Positions 4,813 through 5,975 of a stretch of DNA of 5,975 nt are shown one piece after another. This DNA comes from Deltaproteobacteria bacterium. Its GTDB lineage: Bacteria; Myxococcota; Myxococcia; Myxococcales; 40CM-4-68-19. Every line of letters starts with the position of its first letter. Position 1 is the stretch's first letter. Location of the stretch: assembly GCA_018266095.1 (NCBI GenBank), contig JAFEBC010000558.1, forward strand, positions 1 to 5,975, given 5' to 3'. A program made the translations under genes and the position numbers. The notes below the pieces were generated by a model. The model ran no database searches. It had not been told where the DNA came from and saw nothing but the letters and a program-made list of their open reading frames with translations.

Positions 4813-5742
4813 ATGCCCCGCAGTCTGCTCATCCCCGTGCTGGCCCTCGCGCTCGCCGCGCCCTCGATGGGCTGCTCGATCCGCAAGATGGCCCTGCGCG
4901 CCACCGCGGACGGGCTCACGGGCGGCACCGGCGGCTCGTTCGCGCGCGACGACGATCCGGAGCTGGTGGGCGCGGCCATCCCCTTCGCGCTCAAGACCAT
5001 GGAGTCGCTCGCCGACTCGCTCGACGATCACGTGGGCCTGCGCCTCGCGCTGGCCTCGGGCTTCACGCAGTACGCCTACGCCTGGGTGCAGTGGGACGCC
5101 GAGCAGCTCGAGACGAAGGACCCCAAGCGCGCCCAGGCCATCCGCGCGCGCGCCGCCAGGCTGTTCAAACGCGGCCGCGACTACGGCCTCGAGGGCCTCC
5201 TCATCTCCAAGGGCATCACGCTCGAGGACCTGCGCGGCGACACCGCGCGCCGGAAGGCGGCCCTGGCCAAGCTCGAGATCGACGACGTGCCGATGCTCTA
5301 CTGGACGCTCGTGCCCTGGGCCGCGGCCATCAGCGCCGACAAGCGCAACCTCGAGCTGGTGGGCGACCTGCCGCTCATCGCCGAGATGCTCGACCGCGCG
5401 CTCGTCCTCGATGAGGCCTGGGACCACGGCACGCTGCACGAGTTCTCGCTCGCCTTCGACGGCGCCCGCTCCATCAAGCCCTCGCGCGAGCAGGAGGACA
5501 AGCACTACGCCCGCGCCCTCGAGCTCACCAAGGGCCAGCGCCTGTCGGTGAAAGTCTCGTACGCGGAGCAGGTGCTCGCGCCCGCGCAGGACAAGAAGGC
5601 CTACCTCGCGCTCCTGGACGAGGTGCTCGCGTTCGATGTCAACGCCAAGGACGTGCGCGACCAGCGGCTCGCCAACACGTTCGCGCAGCGCCGCGCGAAG
5701 TACCTGAAGGAACACCTCGACGATCTGTTCCTCGACGAGTAG
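4813..5742 (+). CDS. tatT: TRAP transporter TatT component-like lipoprotein
   Basis: 309 residues. Seen: a signal segment (2-20) followed by C21 in PSMGC, then ARDDDPELVGAAIPFALK (44-61), FTQYAYAWVQ (84-93), the helix RARAARLFKRGRDYGLEGLL (111-130), VPMLYWTLVPWAAAIS (159-174), LDEAWDHGTLHE (199-210), HYARALELTKGQ (231-242) and RLANTFAQRRAKYL (285-298). This order of conserved blocks is that of the TRAP T-component family typified by T. pallidum TatT (Tp0956), a periplasmic TPR-like trimer whose pores dock onto the DctP/TatP protein. It is followed after 87 bases by a DctP gene on the same strand, which strongly supports the call. The lipobox is weak: Ser at -3 and Met at -2 instead of the usual Leu and Ala/Ser, though Gly at -1 is right. 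Start: ATG 4813 places a normal signal peptide. In-frame GTG 4804 and TTG 4789 also exist, and none has a clear ribosome site. Confidence 0.88.
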   Translation: MPRSLLIPVLALALAAPSMGCSIRKMALRATADGLTGGTGGSFARDDDPELVGAAIPFALKTMESLADSLDDHVGLRLALASGFTQYAYAWVQWDAEQLETKDPKRAQAIRARAARLFKRGRDYGLEGLLISKGITLEDLRGDTARRKAALAKLEIDDVPMLYWTLVPWAAAISADKRNLELVGDLPLIAEMLDRALVLDEAWDHGTLHEFSLAFDGARSIKPSREQEDKHYARALELTKGQRLSVKVSYAEQVLAPAQDKKAYLALLDEVLAFDVNAKDVRDQRLANTFAQRRAKYLKEHLDDLFLDE

Positions 5743-5767
5743 GTCATCTTCACGCAGTCCGTGACCT
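5741..5767 (+). repeat. Inverted repeat AGGTCA-N15-TGACCT at the end of tatT
   Basis: Perfect 6-bp arms at 5741-5746 and 5762-5767. The left arm starts within the tatT stop codon (TAG, 5740-5742). It could be a small intercistronic hairpin that partly terminates or stabilises mRNA between tatT and dctP, which would let dctP be expressed differently from tatT. With a 15-base loop and no T-run, the support is modest. Confidence 0.25.
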
Positions 5768-5813
5768 CGCCCACACCTGGCGGGTCCATGCTGGAAGGCA
5801 GCCGCAGTCCACG

Positions 5814-5819
5814 AAAGGA
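5814..5819 (+). promoter_or_regulatory. Ribosome binding site of dctP
   Basis: AAAGGA ten bases before ATG 5830, or seven bases before an in-frame GTG at 5827. It sits between two copies of AGTCCACG (5806-5813 and 5820-5827), which form a 14-base tandem period around it. Confidence 0.6.
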
Positions 5820-5829
5820 AGTCCACGTG

Positions 5830-5975
5830 ATGAAGGTCCGCAGCGCACTCCTCGCCCTCGCCGCACTCGCCCTCTCCCTCGCGCCGGCCGCGCGCGCCGA
5901 CGAGGTGAAGATCAAGCTGGGCACGCTCGCCCCGCAAGGCTCCACCTGGCACAACCTCCTGCTCGAGATGGGCAG
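5830..5975 (+). CDS. dctP: TRAP transporter substrate-binding protein DctP (N-terminal part, cut by the window edge)
   Basis: Seen: 48 codons from ATG 5830 to the edge. Residues 1-23 are a Sec signal peptide: K2 and R4, a Leu/Ala core, and an Ala-Arg-Ala site at 21-23 before DE. The mature start, KIKLGTLAPQGSTWHNLLLE (27-46), is the first strand and helix of the DctP/extracellular solute-binding family 7 fold; the LGTLAPxGSxWH block is characteristic. Role: the secreted, high-affinity binding protein that delivers a solute to the QM permease. It follows tatT by 87 bases on the same strand, as expected of a TatT-associated P protein. GTG at 5827 is one codon upstream and equally well placed for the ribosome site; it would add one residue. 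The residues that determine substrate lie outside the window. Confidence in the family is high despite the short fragment. Confidence 0.87.
   Translation, partial: MKVRSALLALAALALSLAPAARADEVKIKLGTLAPQGSTWHNLLLEMG

Noticed and set aside
4798..5952. 384-codon minus-strand open frame opposite tatT and dctP
   Set aside because: Composition is typical of an antisense shadow (Glu/Arg/Gly/Val/Leu), and it spans two recognisable plus-strand genes and their intergenic gap.
1..5975. CRISPR array, tRNA, rRNA, insertion sequence or phage genes
   Set aside because: No regularly spaced repeats, clover-leaf pattern, transposase motifs or phage proteins were seen on either strand.

Overview
This is a GC-rich window with strong G/C at third codon positions. 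Both ends cut through genes. Base composition, gene content (a TatT-type TRAP transporter accessory protein, a fused TRAP permease, an ABC-F ATPase) and the strong antisense open frames fit a Myxococcota/deltaproteobacterial-type chromosome. That placement is inferred from style, not from a marker gene. I see no rRNA, tRNA, CRISPR array, transposase or phage gene, and no gene-free stretch longer than 195 bases.

Left part (1-2559, all minus strand, so read right to left): an ABC-F ATPase (2559 to 994), then after 21 bases a short-chain dehydrogenase with a forced GTG start (972 to 232). Its stop overlaps the ATG of an FAD-linked oxidase by one base (TGATG); that oxidase runs off the left edge (232 to 1). 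The last two look like the DprE2/DprE1 pair, which together epimerise C2 of a polyprenyl-phosphoryl ribose to the arabinose form. The tight spacing suggests one transcription unit.

Middle (2560-2754): a 195-base non-coding stretch. It holds the leader of the ABC-F gene, with four alternating GAGGGC/GCCCTC blocks that can fold in more than one way, a five-codon open frame, a small GNRA-type hairpin, and an imperfect inverted repeat whose right arm covers the TRAP permease stop codon.

Right part (2755-5975): a tripartite ATP-independent periplasmic (TRAP) transporter locus arranged divergently. The fused small+large permease (DctQM type) is on the minus strand. The TatT-like lipoprotein and the periplasmic substrate-binding protein DctP (cut by the right edge) are on the plus strand. 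The 63 bases between permease and tatT contain a good sigma70-like promoter for tatT, a -10-like element for the permease, and a perfect 7-bp inverted repeat overlapping both. Together the proteins would capture a solute in the periplasm (DctP), with TatT docking on it, and pass it to the ion-driven membrane unit. The substrate cannot be read from this window.

No wholly new system is evident. The items most worth checking are the DprE-like epimerase pair outside Actinobacteria, the folded leader of the ABC-F gene, and the shared control region of the split TRAP locus.
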